Below are positions 11,930 through 24,298 of a stretch of DNA of 64,000 bases, one piece after another. The position numbers and the translations under genes were made by a program. This DNA comes from Rapana venosa. Taxonomy: Eukaryota; Mollusca; Gastropoda; Neogastropoda; Muricidae. Numbering within the stretch: position 1 is the first letter of the stretch; the number at the start of each line of letters is the position of its first letter. The stretch covers positions 4,139,182 to 4,203,181 of the forward strand of contig CM054157.1 in assembly GCA_028751875.1 (NCBI GenBank). Reading direction: 5' to 3'. The notes below the pieces were generated by a model, which saw nothing but the letters and a program-made list of their open reading frames with translations, was not told where the DNA came from and ran no database searches.

Positions 11930-12660
11930 GGGGACAGAAGGGGTTGGGGTGGGGGGGGGGGGGGCAGAAATGGTAGGGGTGGGGGAGGAAGTATTGAGGG
12001 TGGGGATGGAGACGAGAAGGGGGTTGAGGGGGGGGGGGGGGGTAGGGGGGGGGGGGGGAGTGTGAACTAACACCAGTGGCTGTGGGAAGAATTGGTCCAT
12101 CGTCGTTGGGTCTTGTCTGGAGAGTGATGGATGGGAGTAGAGTAGAGTGGCAGTAGGGTTGGGGAGGGTAGGGGAGGGTAGGGTAGGGTAGGAGGTAGGG
12201 TTAGGGTAGGATGGATGGAACTGTTTGGAGCTAGGTTTAGTATAAGGCTGGAGGAAGGAAGGAAGGCAGGAACAAGCGTCGCCTTGATTGATTGGGGGAG
12301 GAGGGGTGGGTGGGTTGTGGGGGTGGGGTGGGTGGGTTGTGTAGTGATGTGAGAGAGAGAGTATGGTGTAGTGTTGTGTGTGTGTGTGTGTGTGGTGGAG
12401 TTAGGGAGTGAGTAGTGTAGTGTAATGTAGTGTTGTGTGTGTTCTTTTTTTTTTTTTTTTTTTAATTCTTTTATAGCGAGGATAGTGGAATAAGCACCTG
12501 GTGCTTTTTTACATCCAGTCCCCGTGTGTTGTGTAGTGTGTGTGTGTGTTGTAGTGTAGTTGCAGGGGTTAATGTAGTGTAGTGTGTGGGTTGTAGGGGG
12601 GGGGGGGGGGGGGGATATAGTTAGTGTGTGTGGTGTGTGTGTGTGTTTGAACTCTGTGCG
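11930..12660 (+). repeat. G-rich and GT/GTAGT-rich region
   Basis: G runs near 11950-11964, 12028-12058 and 12597-12614, TAGGG-like stretches at 12160-12215, and tagtgtagtg/GT repeats at 12340-12650. No gene seen. Confidence 0.8.
12465..12530 (-). mobile_element. SINE family A, tail fragment
   Basis: Only ttcttttatagcgaggatagtgg through acatccagtccccgtgtg remains, embedded in GT/GTAGT-rich sequence. Confidence 0.75.
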
Positions 12661-13785
12661 TGTGTTGTGTGTGTTTGTGTGTGTTAGTGCGTGCGCGCGC
12701 TCGCCTTACTAGAGTTGTTTCCTCTCTCCACTTCTTCTTCTTCTTCTTCTCTTCTCCTCCTCCTTCTTTTCTGCCTTCTTACCTTTCCTTCCTCTCAGTC
12801 CCCTCCTCTCTCGCTCAATCCATGACCTCCTTGTCCTTGTCCTCCTCTCTGTGAAAGTTCCTTCTACTCCTCCCCCACCTCCCACCCCCAAACGCCCCCC
12901 CCCCCCTCCTCCTCCTCTCTGAGAGTCCCCCCTCTACTCCTCCCAACCCCTCCCCTCCCCTCCTGGTGTCTTATTAAGTGTCTGGGCTGTGGCAGTGTGA
13001 TCAGGGCTCTGTCATGCCCTGTGATGGTCTGTCTCAATTCTGCTGGCCGCTAAGATGGAGCGAGAGACTTGGCAGTTCAACATCCACGTGATGAAACGAG
13101 CCTCTCTACCCCCCTCCCCCCCCCCCCCACCTTCTCCCCACCGCCAACTCCCCCCCCCCCCCCCCTCCTTCCTCCTTCTTCCTCCCCCTCCCCTCGACTT
13201 CACTCCCCCTTTCCCCATTGCCTGCATGAGGTGGTTTTATCTCGACCCCCTAGCTCATACTGCAAGAGTGTGTATCTAGGACTTTTCTTTACCTATGCTC
13301 GTCGCAGGTTGTTGTATTTGTGCTGTGTATTTGTTTTGTTTTTTTGGTTGTTTTGTTGTTGGGTTTGTTGTTTGGGTTTTTTTGTTGGGGGTTTGGGTTG
13401 GTGGTTGGTTTTTGTTGTTGTTGTTTGTTGTTGTTTTTTGGGGGGATGGAATTCGTAGAGGTCTCGAAGTTCACCTAAATGGGGTCAGGTGAGATTTTTG
13501 GGGCGTATGCAACAAGCTTTTGCCCATCATTAAGGTGTAGTAGATAGTTTACATTTTGACTTTAATTAAGGGGACTGCCTGCTTGTAGTATTTTATTTAT
13601 TATAACAATGATCTGATGTGAATAGTGCCGGTGCTGGTTTTCACTGTAAACATTGAGACGATTGTTATAGTCTACAAAGCCAGCATAGCGACCAGAAATG
13701 ACAACAAAGCAGTCTCAGTTAAGATTTGTGGGGGTTTGCAGTGGTAAGATTTTGTCGTGTAGTTTTTGTGATGCTTGTAAGAAAT

Positions 13786-13945
13786 GGGTACCTGCCCTCC
13801 TTAAATTAAGGTCAGGGAAGGGAAAGCAGCGAGGGAGAGGAGGTGGGCGCCGCCCTCAATATGCTGGTCCCTGGAGAAGCTGAGGTCTCTGACGCCTCGC
13901 TCCCCTTACGACCACATAGGTTATGGGACACCTTTACCCAGCCGG
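13786..13945 (+). mobile_element. SINE family C, 3' half
   Basis: Begins aaatgggtacctgccctcc and follows family C to ataggttatgggacaccttt. The tRNA head is missing. Confidence 0.85.
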
Positions 13946-14096
13946 GGAGGGAGTGAGGGGAGGGGGGGGGGGGGGGTCATGGATCAATACAAACAAGCAC
14001 AGCGACTGATCCTGACAAGTGAACATGTTGATGCAGAGAAAACTTCACTGGCTTGCGTACACGAAGATGCACTGCCCAGAAAGTAAAGGAAGAGGT

Positions 14097-14128
<32 letters not shown>

Positions 14129-14217
14129 GAAACAAAGCGAAACAAGAAAACCCCAAGACAACAAAAACATACCAAAAGGAAAGAAAACAAAAAACCCCAG
14201 AGGAATTTCTTTTTAAA

Positions 14218-14483
14218 ATATTCTTTTATATCGATGATAATGGAATAAGCCACTTATGTGCTTTTTTTTTTTTTTACATCCAGTCTTGTCCCCGTGTGTA
14301 TGCGGCTTTGTAAATTATCTGTTCCCACCGGCACACAATGGCCTACTTTTACGAAAAGCGGAACAGGATTTAACGTGTGTGTAAGATGATCTGCGTGCGT
14401 TCGCTCACGGGGCCTCGGCTTATTATAGTTTCATCCGAAGGACTTTTGGGGAGAGTGGAGTCTGGCACTGATGTTAACTCCCC
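14218..14483 (-). mobile_element. SINE family A, tRNA head missing
   Basis: Reverse copy from ttcttttatatcgatgataatgg to gatgttaactcc. It includes the region in reverse to gagactataaac as ggcttattatagtttcatcc. The 5' end breaks at a C-run. Confidence 0.85.
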
Positions 14484-14693
14484 CCCCAAAAAAAGTAGGA
14501 AGGGGAGGATGAGTGGGAAGGGGAGGATGAGTGGGAAGTGGGGGGGGGGGGGAGAGTAATGATGGGATCTATGTAAAAAGGGGGTGGGGTGGGGAGTTGA
14601 GAGGGGGTGGAGAAGGGGTAGTGAACTCATTAACCCAACGACAGTGTTAAATTGCAAGCCAGGGTAAATGTGGCGTTGGGTTCAAAAGTATGA

Positions 14694-14812
14694 CATGTCT
14701 TCTTCTTCTTCTTCTTTTTCTTCTTCCTCTTCTTCTTCGTCTCCTCCTCCTCCTCCTTCTTCTTCTTTTCTCTTCTCTTCTTCTTCTTCTTCTTCTTCTT
14801 CTTCTTCCCCTG
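14694..14812 (+). repeat. (CTT)n microsatellite
   Basis: About 120 bases of ttcttcttc with CTC interruptions, just upstream of the pentanucleotide array. Confidence 0.9.
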
Positions 14813-14867
14813 TGACTGTTGTATTGTAGTGGCAGCACCACGGTTGAGCGACATGTTTTCAAACGAA

Positions 14868-14964
14868 CTTGGTTTGCATTGCGCTGCACTGCACTGCGCT
14901 GTACTGCACTGCGCTGTACTGCACTGCGCTGCACTGCACTGCACTGCACTGCACTGCGCTGCTG
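14868..14964 (+). repeat. (GCACT/GCGCT)n pentanucleotide repeat
   Basis: Runs of ctgcactgcgctgtactgca with a 10 to 15-bp higher-order pattern. Confidence 0.9.
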
Positions 14965-15109
14965 GTGTTAGTGAGGGCATAGGGAGGGAGAGGCGCTCAT
15001 GTGCAGTTAACTAAGCTAGCGTTCGTTCCTCCCGAGTCGTTAGGTTATACAGCAAGGTGACGTGACAGACTGTTCCGTCATTATTGAAAATTTTAAATGT
15101 GAGGGGGTG

Positions 15110-15315
15110 TGTGGGGGGGGGGGGGGTGGAGGGGGGGGGGGGGGTTGTTGTGTGTGTTGTGGTGTGTGGGTGTTGTGTTTGTGGGTGTGTGTGTGTGTGT
15201 GTGTGGGGGGGGGGGGGGGTGTTGTTTGTGTGGGTGGGTTGTTGTGTGTTGTGGTGTGTTTGTTGTGGTTGTGTGTGGTGTGTGTTGTTTGTGTGTGTGT
15301 GTATTGTGTTGTAAC
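15110..15315 (+). repeat. Poly-G and (GT)n region
   Basis: G runs at 15113-15126, 15131-15144 and 15205-15219 with TGTG and TTGTGTG repeats. Confidence 0.9.
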
Positions 15316-15724
15316 GTGGTGTACAAGATGGTCTGCATATGTTCACACACGGAGTCGCGGTGGGAGGGAGGAGAGAGAGAGAGAGAGAGGGTGTCTGCAC
15401 TGATGTTGTGTGTGTGTGATAGGGATAAAGCGTTTTGGCTTATGATTCTTCAAGTGCAAGGTCTTGAGGTCAGTAAGTTAAAGAGTCTGATGGGCGCCTG
15501 TAGGATTACCGGAGGGGGGGGGGGGGGGGAGAGGGGGGGGGGGGGGAAAGGGGGGGGGGTGTACGACGTTCCTGCAGGTCAGCTGAGAAGGTGCTGCCTT
15601 GTCAGCAGTGTCTTGATCCCCTTCCCTGTGGACATAATTATGCATGTTAAAGACATCAGCGGACAAGCTTGCCCAGAGAAAGAGAGAGGCTGCTTCCTCG
15701 TCATTTGGTTGGCTTTGCAATTAT

Positions 15725-16090
15725 CACACACCCACACACAAAACACACACACCACACCACCACACCACACAAACAAACACAACACAACACCACACACACA
15801 ACACCACCCACACACACACCACACAACACCACACACACAACACCACCCCCACACCACAACACACACAAACACACACACACAACACAATACAACACAACAC
15901 AAACACAACAACACACACACACAACACGATACAACACAACACAAACACACACAACACACACACAAACACAACACAAACACACAACACAACAAATCACACC
16001 ACCACACTCACCCCCCCCCCCCAACCACCACACACACACAACACAACACACACACACCCCCTCCCACCCACCACACCTCCCACACAACAC

Positions 16091-16127
<37 letters not shown>

Positions 16128-16265
16128 CAACAACAACACACACACACACACACAGAATAAGCCCAACGTTGTTAACTCCTGCTGTCACACAGAGTGGAGC
16201 TCCGTCGCCTTGGCCTCCCCCTACCCCCCCCCCCTACCCCCCCCCCCCCCCCCCCACACCACACA
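15725..16265 (+). repeat. (CA)n/CAACACA array
   Basis: Over 430 bases of CACA, CAACACAACA and ACCACACA, then poly-C with CACC to 16265. Confidence 0.93.
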
Positions 16266-16379
16266 CACACCCCACCCATCCCCATCCTCCGCCCACCCCC
16301 ACTACACCCCTTCTCGTCTAACCCTCTTCCATTTTCAATGACTCTGGCTTCCTTGCAGTCGTCACCATGACACAGGAAT

Positions 16380-16945
16380 TAAAAGAGTTGGAGGGGGAGG
16401 GGGGGGGGAACCAGGAGCGGAATCAGGATGGGGGCGGGGGGGGGGGGGGGGGGGAGGGAGGAGGAGATCGGGGCGGAGGGGAGGGGGGGGGCTGGTGAGA
16501 AAAGAGAGAGGATGTGAGGATGGAGATCACCTTCGTCCAAGATTGAGAAAGAGGGGTACGGAAGGGAAAGGGAGAGGGAGGGAGAGAGGGGACCGAGGGA
16601 AAGGGGAGAGGGGGGGGGGATGGGAAGGGAGGTGTGACTTGGTTGAGGGAAGAGGTAGGGGGGGGGGGGGGGGGAGAAGGGGGTGATTGGAGTAGGAGGA
16701 GGGGGTGGGGTGGGGAGAGGGAGGGAGGGCGGGCTGATGACCAGGCTACAAAGAAAGGAGGAGAAGGAGGAGGAGGATGCAAAATTGAAGCTGACTTGAT
16801 GATCGTTGGTGCTGCCTGAAAAGAGCATTGAGAGAGAGAGGGGGAGAGAGAGGATGGATTGGGGAGGGGGGGAGGTAGAGGGGATGGGGTGGGGTTGGAT
16901 TTTGAGGTGGTGGGTGGTGGGGGGGGGGGGGGGGGTTAGAGGATG
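16380..16945 (+). repeat. Purine-rich GGGGA/GAG region
   Basis: G-rich and GAGGG-rich sequence with several pure G runs (near 16435-16454, 16660-16673, 16919-16935). No gene seen. Confidence 0.85.
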
Positions 16946-16982
16946 GGGTCATTTGAAAGTCTCCTTTTCTACCTTTCTTCAC

Positions 16983-17068
16983 CCTCTCTCTGTCTCTATC
17001 TCTGAGTCTGTTCTCTCTGTATCTGTCTCTGTCACTCTCTCTTTGTCTCTCTGTCTCTTTCTCTGTGC

Positions 17069-17099
<31 letters not shown>

Positions 17100-17530
17100 C
17101 TCTCTCTCTGGTTTGTTTAAAATCTGTCTCTGTCTCTCAGTCTCTATCTCTCGATTTCCCTCTCCCTCTCTGTCTATTTCTCTATCTCTCTGTCTTTCTT
17201 TCTCTCTACCTGTCTGTATCTTTCTCTCTGTCTCTTTCTCTCTGTCTGGCCTCTCTCTGGTTTTTGTTTAAAGTCTGTCTCTCTCTCTTTGTCTGTCTGT
17301 CTCTGCTCTCTCTCTCTCTCTCTCTCACTCTCTCTCTCTCTCCTCTCTCTCTCTCTTGTCTTTCTGTGTCTGTCTCTGTCTCTCCTCTCTCTGCTCTCTC
17401 TGTCTCTCTCTCTTCTTCCCTCCCCCCTCTCTCTCTCTCTCCCCCTCTCTCTTCTTTTCTCTCCTCTCCCCCTCCCCTCTCTGTGTCTCTCTCTTTTCTC
17501 TCCCCCTCCCCCCACCCCCCTCTCTCTCCC
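16983..17530 (+). repeat. (CT)n/CTGTCT cryptic array
   Basis: About 550 bases of tctctgtctctct with variants, continuing into CCCTCTCT. Confidence 0.93.
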
Positions 17531-17786
17531 ATCCCTCTTATGTCATCTGCTTGTCTGGGAATGGAATCCCAAAGCTCGTTGGACAAGGCAACCACCTCCA
17601 CCAGACTCTGACGATGGCTGCATCACTTCCGTTCGTCGTGGTGATGGCGGTGGTAGTGGTAGTGGTGGTGAGGGTGAGGGGGTGGGGAGGGGAGGAGGTT
17701 GAGGGGGTTGGTATGGTGGTGGGGGGGTTGGGGGTTGGGGTGTTTTGTGTGTTGTTGTTGTGAATTTTTTTGTTTGTATTGTTTGA

Positions 17787-18286
17787 NNNNNNNNNNNNNN
17801 NNNNNNNNNNNNNNNNNNNNNNNNNNNNNNNNNNNNNNNNNNNNNNNNNNNNNNNNNNNNNNNNNNNNNNNNNNNNNNNNNNNNNNNNNNNNNNNNNNNN
17901 NNNNNNNNNNNNNNNNNNNNNNNNNNNNNNNNNNNNNNNNNNNNNNNNNNNNNNNNNNNNNNNNNNNNNNNNNNNNNNNNNNNNNNNNNNNNNNNNNNNN
18001 NNNNNNNNNNNNNNNNNNNNNNNNNNNNNNNNNNNNNNNNNNNNNNNNNNNNNNNNNNNNNNNNNNNNNNNNNNNNNNNNNNNNNNNNNNNNNNNNNNNN
18101 NNNNNNNNNNNNNNNNNNNNNNNNNNNNNNNNNNNNNNNNNNNNNNNNNNNNNNNNNNNNNNNNNNNNNNNNNNNNNNNNNNNNNNNNNNNNNNNNNNNN
18201 NNNNNNNNNNNNNNNNNNNNNNNNNNNNNNNNNNNNNNNNNNNNNNNNNNNNNNNNNNNNNNNNNNNNNNNNNNNNNNNNNNNNNN
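17787..18286. other. Assembly gap of exactly 500 N
   Basis: 500 consecutive undetermined bases, a typical fixed-size scaffold gap, bounded by T/G-rich sequence on the left. Missing exons could be hidden here. Confidence 0.99.
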
Positions 18287-18426
18287 AGACTCCGATAATA
18301 TCAAGTCGAAATCATGTTTGCATGTAGGCGTGCCGACAATACACACGCGTGTGCCCGCACAAACAATACATACAACATAACACAACAACACACGTCAAGA
18401 AGTAACTGATTGCATGTAGGTTTGCT

Positions 18427-18446
18427 CTCACACACACACACGTACA

Positions 18447-18479
<33 letters not shown>

Positions 18480-18679
18480 ACACACTCACACACAACACAC
18501 ACACGACACACACAACGCGAGACACCAATGTGATGGAATGTGAAGAAAGATATGTAAGCAGCAAGACTAGAGAGTTAAAGTTAACTGGACGCAGAAGAGA
18601 GAGTCGAGTCAAATTCTTTTATTTCGAGGATAATGAATAAGCGCTCTGTGTGTGTGTGTGTGTGTGTGGGTGTGTGTTG

Positions 18680-18710
<31 letters not shown>

Positions 18711-18745
18711 CAGAGAGAGAGAGAGAGAGAGAGACAGGCAGACAG
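18427..18745 (+). repeat. (CA)n, (GT)n and (GA)n microsatellites
   Basis: CA at 18427-18520, GT at 18648-18684, GA at 18684-18735, then CAGA units to 18752. Confidence 0.9.
18613..18645 (-). mobile_element. SINE family A, tail remnant
   Basis: ttcttttatttcgaggataa tgaataagcgc is the last part of family A in reverse, followed at once by a GT microsatellite. Confidence 0.6.
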
Positions 18746-18974
18746 ACAGACAAAAGAGAGCATACTTTTTTTTTATATACTTGTACACCCACATAGCTCC
18801 ACAGACCAACAACATAACCTAGCTAACATACACAAACCACGGAGACAGACCTACAGACAGACAGACGGAGAGACAGACAGACAGACAGGCTTACATGATA
18901 ACAGAGAAAGAGTGGCTCCGACAGAGATCGATTCGGGACAGGATCACAGAATCTGCTAGCCCTTAGGCCACATG

Positions 18975-19290
18975 GGAGGGGGGGGGGGGGGAGAGAGAGT
19001 GTGGGGGTGAAGAGAGAGGAGAGATAGGCCTGAGAGGGGTGGGGGGAGGATAGGGCACAGAGAGAGGAGGGGGGGGGAGAGGGAGAGACGAGGGCGGAGA
19101 GAGTGAGTTTGAGTGGGCCGGGGGGAGGGGGGGGGGAGAGTAGTAGGGTAGGAGAGACTGGAGAAATCTGGGCAAAATGGGGGGTGGGGTGGAGGGAGGG
19201 GGGAGGGGGGGGGGGGGGTAAGGGAAAAGAGAGACGGGGAAGGATTGGGATGGGTGGGGGGATGGGAGAAGGGAGGGGGTGGGGGATGCA
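18975..19290 (+). repeat. GGGGA-rich purine tract
   Basis: Repeated G runs with GAGAGA; strongly strand-asymmetric. No gene seen. Confidence 0.85.
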
Positions 19291-19497
19291 AGCAAGGGCG
19301 GCAATCCGGCCGGACCTGTCAAGGGCTGTTATTTGAAGGAAATTGGATTTTTCTCCCTGGATTCTTTCTTTTTCTCTTTTTCTCCTCTGTGTGTGTGTGT
19401 CTTTCCTGTACATGTCTTTCTCTTTTCTATACTATGTTATAAGTGTCTTATCTCTCTGCTTGTAAGTCTCTGCTTGTGCTTATACCTTCCCTGTATG

Positions 19498-19534
19498 TGT
19501 GTCTCTGTGTTTCTGTCTGTCTGTGTCTGTCTGT

Positions 19535-19578
<44 letters not shown>

Positions 19579-19660
19579 ACTCTCTCTCTCTCTCTCTCTC
19601 TCTCCCCCCCCCCCCTCCTCTTTCTCTTCTCTTCTCTCTCTCTTCCCTCTATCTATCTCT
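19498..19660 (+). repeat. (CTGT)n(CT)n microsatellite
   Basis: CTGT at 19517-19560, CT at 19560-19604, then a C run; a SINE A copy starts directly after. Confidence 0.9.
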
Positions 19661-19666
19661 GGGGGG

Positions 19667-20011
19667 ACGGGTTAGCCTAATGGTTAGAACATTGTGCTGG
19701 CAATCTGATGACCCGGGTTCGATTCCCGCTCAAGGGGGATATTATCTCCTGGAGTTAACATCAGTTAACATCCACTCTCCCCAAAAGTCCTTCGGATGAG
19801 ACTATAAACAGAGGCCCCATGTTAGAAAGCACGCAGAACATCTTGCGCACACGTTAAATCCTGTTCCGCTTTTTCGTAAGAGTAGGCCATTGTGTGCCGG
19901 TGGGAACAGATGACAGAATTGACAAAACCGCATACACACGGCGACTGGACGTAAAAAAGCACATAAGTGCTTATTCCATTATCCTCGATATAAAAGAATA
20001 TAAATAAAATA
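19667..20011 (+). mobile_element. SINE family A, near full length
   Basis: It has the same structure as the copy at 5991-6330: an A-box-like ttagcctaatgg, a B box at 19716-19726 (ggttcgattcc), the shared ggatgagactataaac block, and the tail ttattccattatcctcgatataaaag with A-rich end. The segment gttaacatc is locally duplicated. Confidence 0.87.
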
Positions 20012-20399
20012 AAAACTCTCTCTCTTTATGTTCGCTTGAAATTATTGTTATGATTAATGATAAGTCCCTTCTCAGGGCAAGGGCCGGATGAAAATAAAAG
20101 TATGTCAATACTTATCTGTAACCGGTGGGAATAAATACTCTCTCTCTGTCTCTCTCTCCCTCCCCTCTCTCTACTGATTGTACACACTTGAACCTCCATC
20201 TGTCCACACCATCATACCATTAATGATGGAACCCTCAACCCCACCACCACCACCACCACACTCCCAAATGTCAATATTTTCTCCTCTCCTACCACCACAC
20301 CCCACCCCGCCCCCCTTCTCTCCCATCATCGTCAACCTCCTCCTCTCTCCTTCTCCTCCTCACCCTCCTTCCTACACAAGGAGAACGAAAGGGGTGTGA

Positions 20400-20534
20400 C
20401 TGAGAGAGAGAGAAAGGGGGAGAAAGAGAGGGTGGGGAAGATGAGAGAGAGAGAGAGAGAGAGAGAAGAGAGGAGATATGGAGGGGTGGGGAGAGGGAGC
20501 GAGAGAGAGAGAGAGAGAGAGAGATGGAGGGGTG

Positions 20535-20582
<48 letters not shown>

Positions 20583-20655
20583 GAGAGAGAGAGAGAGAGA
20601 ATGCAAGAGAGAGAGAGAGAGAATGCAGCGGAGAGAGAGAGAGAGAGAGAATGCA
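20400..20655 (+). repeat. (GA)n array with GAATGCA and GGGGTGGGGA inserts
   Basis: GA units interrupted by regularly reappearing gatggaggggtggggagag and gagaatgcag blocks, i.e. short higher-order repeats. Confidence 0.9.
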
Positions 20656-20837
20656 GCCCGGCCTAGTGTGCCAAGCATAACGAGGTCGATGCAAGGGCAA
20701 GAACTGGGGTCATCATTTCATAATCTCTTTTGGGTAGTCTCCCATAGTAGTAGACTTGTGTGGCCGAAGGGGTGAGTAGAGGTATGAGGATATATGAGTT
20801 GGTGGGGGAGGGGGGGGAGGGGGAGTTTGGGGGGGGG

Positions 20838-21118
20838 GGGGACCGGTGTGTAGTGTTGGTGGTTAGTTAGTGGGGCCATGGTTGGTTATTAGACACACAA
20901 CCTCCCGCTTGTTCATTGCCTTTAAAAAACCCTGTCATACTTTTGCAGAGGAGAGAAGTGGAGAGGGTGCGTAGTAGGTAATCGATTGGTTTAGGGTTTG
21001 GGGGGGGAGTTGGGGCGGGGGGGGGCCGGTGAGGTGGGGTTACGTTAGTGGCCATGTTTTTATTAACATAAACCCCCGCTTGTTCATTGTTAACAAAAAT
21101 GTCATAATTTTTCACAAA
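20838..21118 (+). repeat. Diverged tandem duplication of about 180 bp
   Basis: Both copies contain a G-run, ccggtg, gttagt, ggccatg, cccgcttgttcattg and an A-rich aatgtcata stretch (near 20838-20945 and 21028-21115). Confidence 0.75.
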
Positions 21119-21183
21119 AAAAGATTATATTAATCTTTTATATCACACCACTGGGGGAGGGGAGGGGGAATGTCAATGACAGA

Positions 21184-21243
21184 ATCTTTTATTTAAGGAT
21201 ATGAATTAGCCTATGGCTTGTTTTTTTTTACATCACAGTCCCC
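21184..21243 (-). mobile_element. SINE family A, degraded tail
   Basis: atcttttatttaaggatatgaat followed by a T-run and acatcacagtcccc is a decayed reverse tail of family A. Confidence 0.5.
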
Positions 21244-21465
21244 CCACCGTAGGATAACATTTTATATAAACCCAATACTAATCTCACACAGTAAAAACAA
21301 AGGGGAAAAAAACCTATAACAGAAAACCCCAACAAAACACCCCCCCAACCCCCCTCCCGTAAAAACAAAGAAAACAAAAAAAAAAAGCAACAAAAAACAA
21401 AGACAAAAAAAAGAACAAAAAACAAAGACAAAAAAGAACAAGAAACAAACAAAAAAAGAAAAAAG

Positions 21466-21467
21466 GG

Positions 21468-21499
<32 letters not shown>

Positions 21500-21552
21500 C
21501 AGGCAGGCAGGCAGGCAGGCAGGCAGACAGACAGACAGACAGACAGACAGAG
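21466..21552 (+). repeat. (CAGA)n(CAGG)n(CAGA)n microsatellite
   Basis: Symmetric compound array with seven CAGG units inside CAGA units. Confidence 0.95.
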
Positions 21553-21869
21553 AGAGTCTGTCTCACTCAAGGGACTGGCACATTGCACCATACAGTATTT
21601 ACTTTCTGACTTCGCAAGGACCATTACCTATGGAATTGAGGGGATGGGATGGGGAGGAAGGAAGGTATGAGAAAGGGTGTTAGAAGAAAAGTGCCTGGTG
21701 TAGATTGAAGGTGAGAGGCCTGCTGTTTTGTTTACACCTGTACTGGGGGCCCAAGACCTCTCTAGACAGCTGGAGGGAGCCGCACTCCATCTTCAGACTG
21801 CGATAGTGTTTAGACACAAGTTTCCCCGCTTCTTATGATTACAACGACCCTCTATACTTTACCGTTTCG

Positions 21870-21959
21870 CGTTTTGTCTGTCTGCCTGCCTGTCTGTCTG
21901 TCTGTCTCGGCCGGTCGGTCGATCTGTCTCTTTCTGTCTGTCTCTGTCTCTTTCTGTCA

Positions 21960-22012
<53 letters not shown>

Positions 22013-22189
22013 CCCCTCTGCCTGCCTGCCTGTTGTGTGTGTCTCTGTCTGTGTCTCTCTGTGTCTCTTTCTCTCTCTGTGTCTCTGTCTCTGTCTGCCT
22101 TCTGTGTCTCTGTCTGTCTGTCTCTGTCTGCCCTCTGTGTCTCTGTCTCTGTCTGTCTGTCTCTGTGCCTGTCTATGTCTCTCTGTCTG

Positions 22190-22234
<45 letters not shown>

Positions 22235-22531
22235 GTCTGTCTGTCTCTGTGCCTGTCTCTGTCTCTCTCTGTATCTGTCTGTCTGCCCTCTGTGTCTCTG
22301 TCTCTGTCTGTCTGTCTCTGTGCCTGTCTATGTCTCTCTCTGTGTCTGTCTGTTGCCCTCTGTGTCTCTGTCTCTGTCTGTCTGTCTCTGTCTCTCTCTG
22401 TGTCTGTTGTCTGCCCTCTGTGTCTCTGTCTCTGTCTGTCTATTGTGCCTGTCTATGTCTCTCTGTCTGTCTGTGTCTGTCTGTCTCTCTCTCTCTCTGC
22501 CTGCCTGTCTGTCTGTCTGTCTCTGTGCCTG

Positions 22532-22573
<42 letters not shown>

Positions 22574-22670
22574 GTCTCTCTCCTCTCTGCTCTGCTCTGT
22601 CTGTCTTGTGTGTGTGTCTCTGTCTTCTTGTCTTCTGTGTTCTTTTATCCTCTGTTGTCTGCCCTGTCCA
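21870..22670 (+). repeat. CTGTCT array with higher-order units
   Basis: Tetranucleotide CTGT and dinucleotide CT. The phrase tgccctctgtgtctctgtct recurs near 22129, 22286, 22347 and 22413, and tgcctgtctatgtctctctg recurs between, giving a 60 to 160-bp superstructure. Confidence 0.88.
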
Positions 22671-22701
22671 CCCTCCTCTCCCGCCTCACTTCCCCTCTCT
22701 C

Positions 22702-22735
<34 letters not shown>

Positions 22736-23145
22736 TCTCTCTCCTCTTCTTCTTCTTCTTCTCTTCTTCTTCTGCCCCTCCTCTTCTGTCTGCTTCTCTT
22801 CTTTCTCTCCTCCCCTCTTCTTTCTGTCTTCTTCTGTCTCCTCTCTCTCTTCTCTTATTCCTCTTCCCTCCCCCCTCCCTTCCCCCCCTCCCTCCCCCGC
22901 CCCTCCCCATCCCTCCTCCCCTCCTCCTCTCCTTCTTTCCTCCTCCTCTCCTTCTCTTTCATCCTTCTCCTCTCTCCTCCTCCCTCTCTCCTCCTCTCCT
23001 CTTCTTTCTTCCCTTCCTCCCTCTCCTCGTCCCCCTCCTTTCCTCTGCTCCTCCTCCTTCTCTCTCCTTCTCCCTCCTTCTCCTCCTTCTCTCCTCCTCC
23101 TCCTCTTTCCTCCTTTCTCCTCCTCTCTTTTTCCATCCTTTCCAT
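22671..23145 (+). repeat. Polypyrimidine CT/CTC/CTT tract
   Basis: Nearly pure C/T for 470 bases. The long open frames on it are Ser/Leu/Pro polymers and are not called. Confidence 0.9.
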
Positions 23146-23599
23146 CCTTTAGCCTTCTTATTTACCCTATCTATATTGAATGGCATAACACGATAAGATG
23201 CGCTGTGTCTTGCTCTTCCCCCCCCCCCCCCTTCCCCCTCCCCCCTCGCATGCGTATTAGATAGCAAGCAACTGCGCTCTCCAAAATTCTCATCAGTATT
23301 TATTTCATGTATCTGTTACTGTAGATTATACAGGCACCGAGGCTTTCACTTGTTTTTATATATATGGCGCAATAAAGTGTCCATGGACACAAGTTGGAGT
23401 ATATAAAATCAACAATAAACAAACGATCCCCCCCCAAAAAAAAATACCCCCAGGTCTTTATGTGAAGAAGTATTTGTGTGTGTAAGGAAACCATAAACTA
23501 AGCGGTTCACTTTCGCTGTTAAAATCGCTTATGTGAGTTATCAAATTGAGATGGTGCGTTTTTCATGATTTGCGCGTAATAACGCAAAATTGTGAGAAG

Positions 23600-23824
23600 G
23601 CAGGCACGCATACACCTAAACAAGCGCGCGTACGCACACACGAAGGCACGCGCACGCACACACACACATGCACACTGCACATCGCACACATTCACACGCA
23701 CATTTACATTGTTACATTACTTTCTTACAGTTCATACCTCTCTCTCTCTCTTGTCTAATATCACTGTGTGTGAATAGACATAAAATCGAAGAAACATTCA
23801 CACGCACGCACGCACGCACGCACC

Positions 23825-23874
<50 letters not shown>

Positions 23875-23905
23875 CACACACACACGCATACACACACAGA
23901 GTGCT
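23600..23905 (+). repeat. (CA)n/(CGCA)n microsatellite
   Basis: cgcacgca at 23800-23822 and CA at 23824-23900. Confidence 0.92.
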
Positions 23906-24023
23906 ATTCAGTTACAATACCATACACTACAAGGCAGTTTTCGAAACTGAATTATGAAGATAGATAGACAGCTAAGGAGAAAATAGATGATATGAGAAAG
24001 TCCTGGGGTATGGAAAGAGGAGC

Positions 24024-24057
24024 TGTGTGTGTGTGTGTGTGGCGCGCGTGCGTGCGC

Positions 24058-24096
<39 letters not shown>

Positions 24097-24264
24097 ACAC
24101 ACACACCACACACACAACACAACACACCACACACACACACACACACCACACACACACAGGGGTAGGGGGTTGTGTTTATAAAATACGAAGTTGGCATAGA
24201 GAAGATGGCAATCCTGTTTTTCGTGTTATCTCTTCACCTGCTGTTGTTCGTCTGGAATCACCCC

Positions 24265-24298
<34 letters not shown>

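Noticed and set aside
11637..12215. CCCTAACCCTAA and TAGGG-like stretches, resembling telomere repeats
   Set aside because: Only two or three imperfect units each, set in wider C-rich or G-rich sequence. Not a telomeric array.
15109..16341. 410-codon open frame
   Set aside because: Made of GT, G, CA and C arrays; the His/Thr and Gly/Val/Cys runs are typical of untranslated microsatellites.
17543..18391. Open frames crossing 17787-18286
   Set aside because: They run through 500 undetermined bases and so have no meaning.
21835..23196. Long + strand open frame of 453 codons
   Set aside because: It consists of Ser/Leu/Cys/Val/Pro polymers from CTGT/CT repeats, and all three frames are open. 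No gene.
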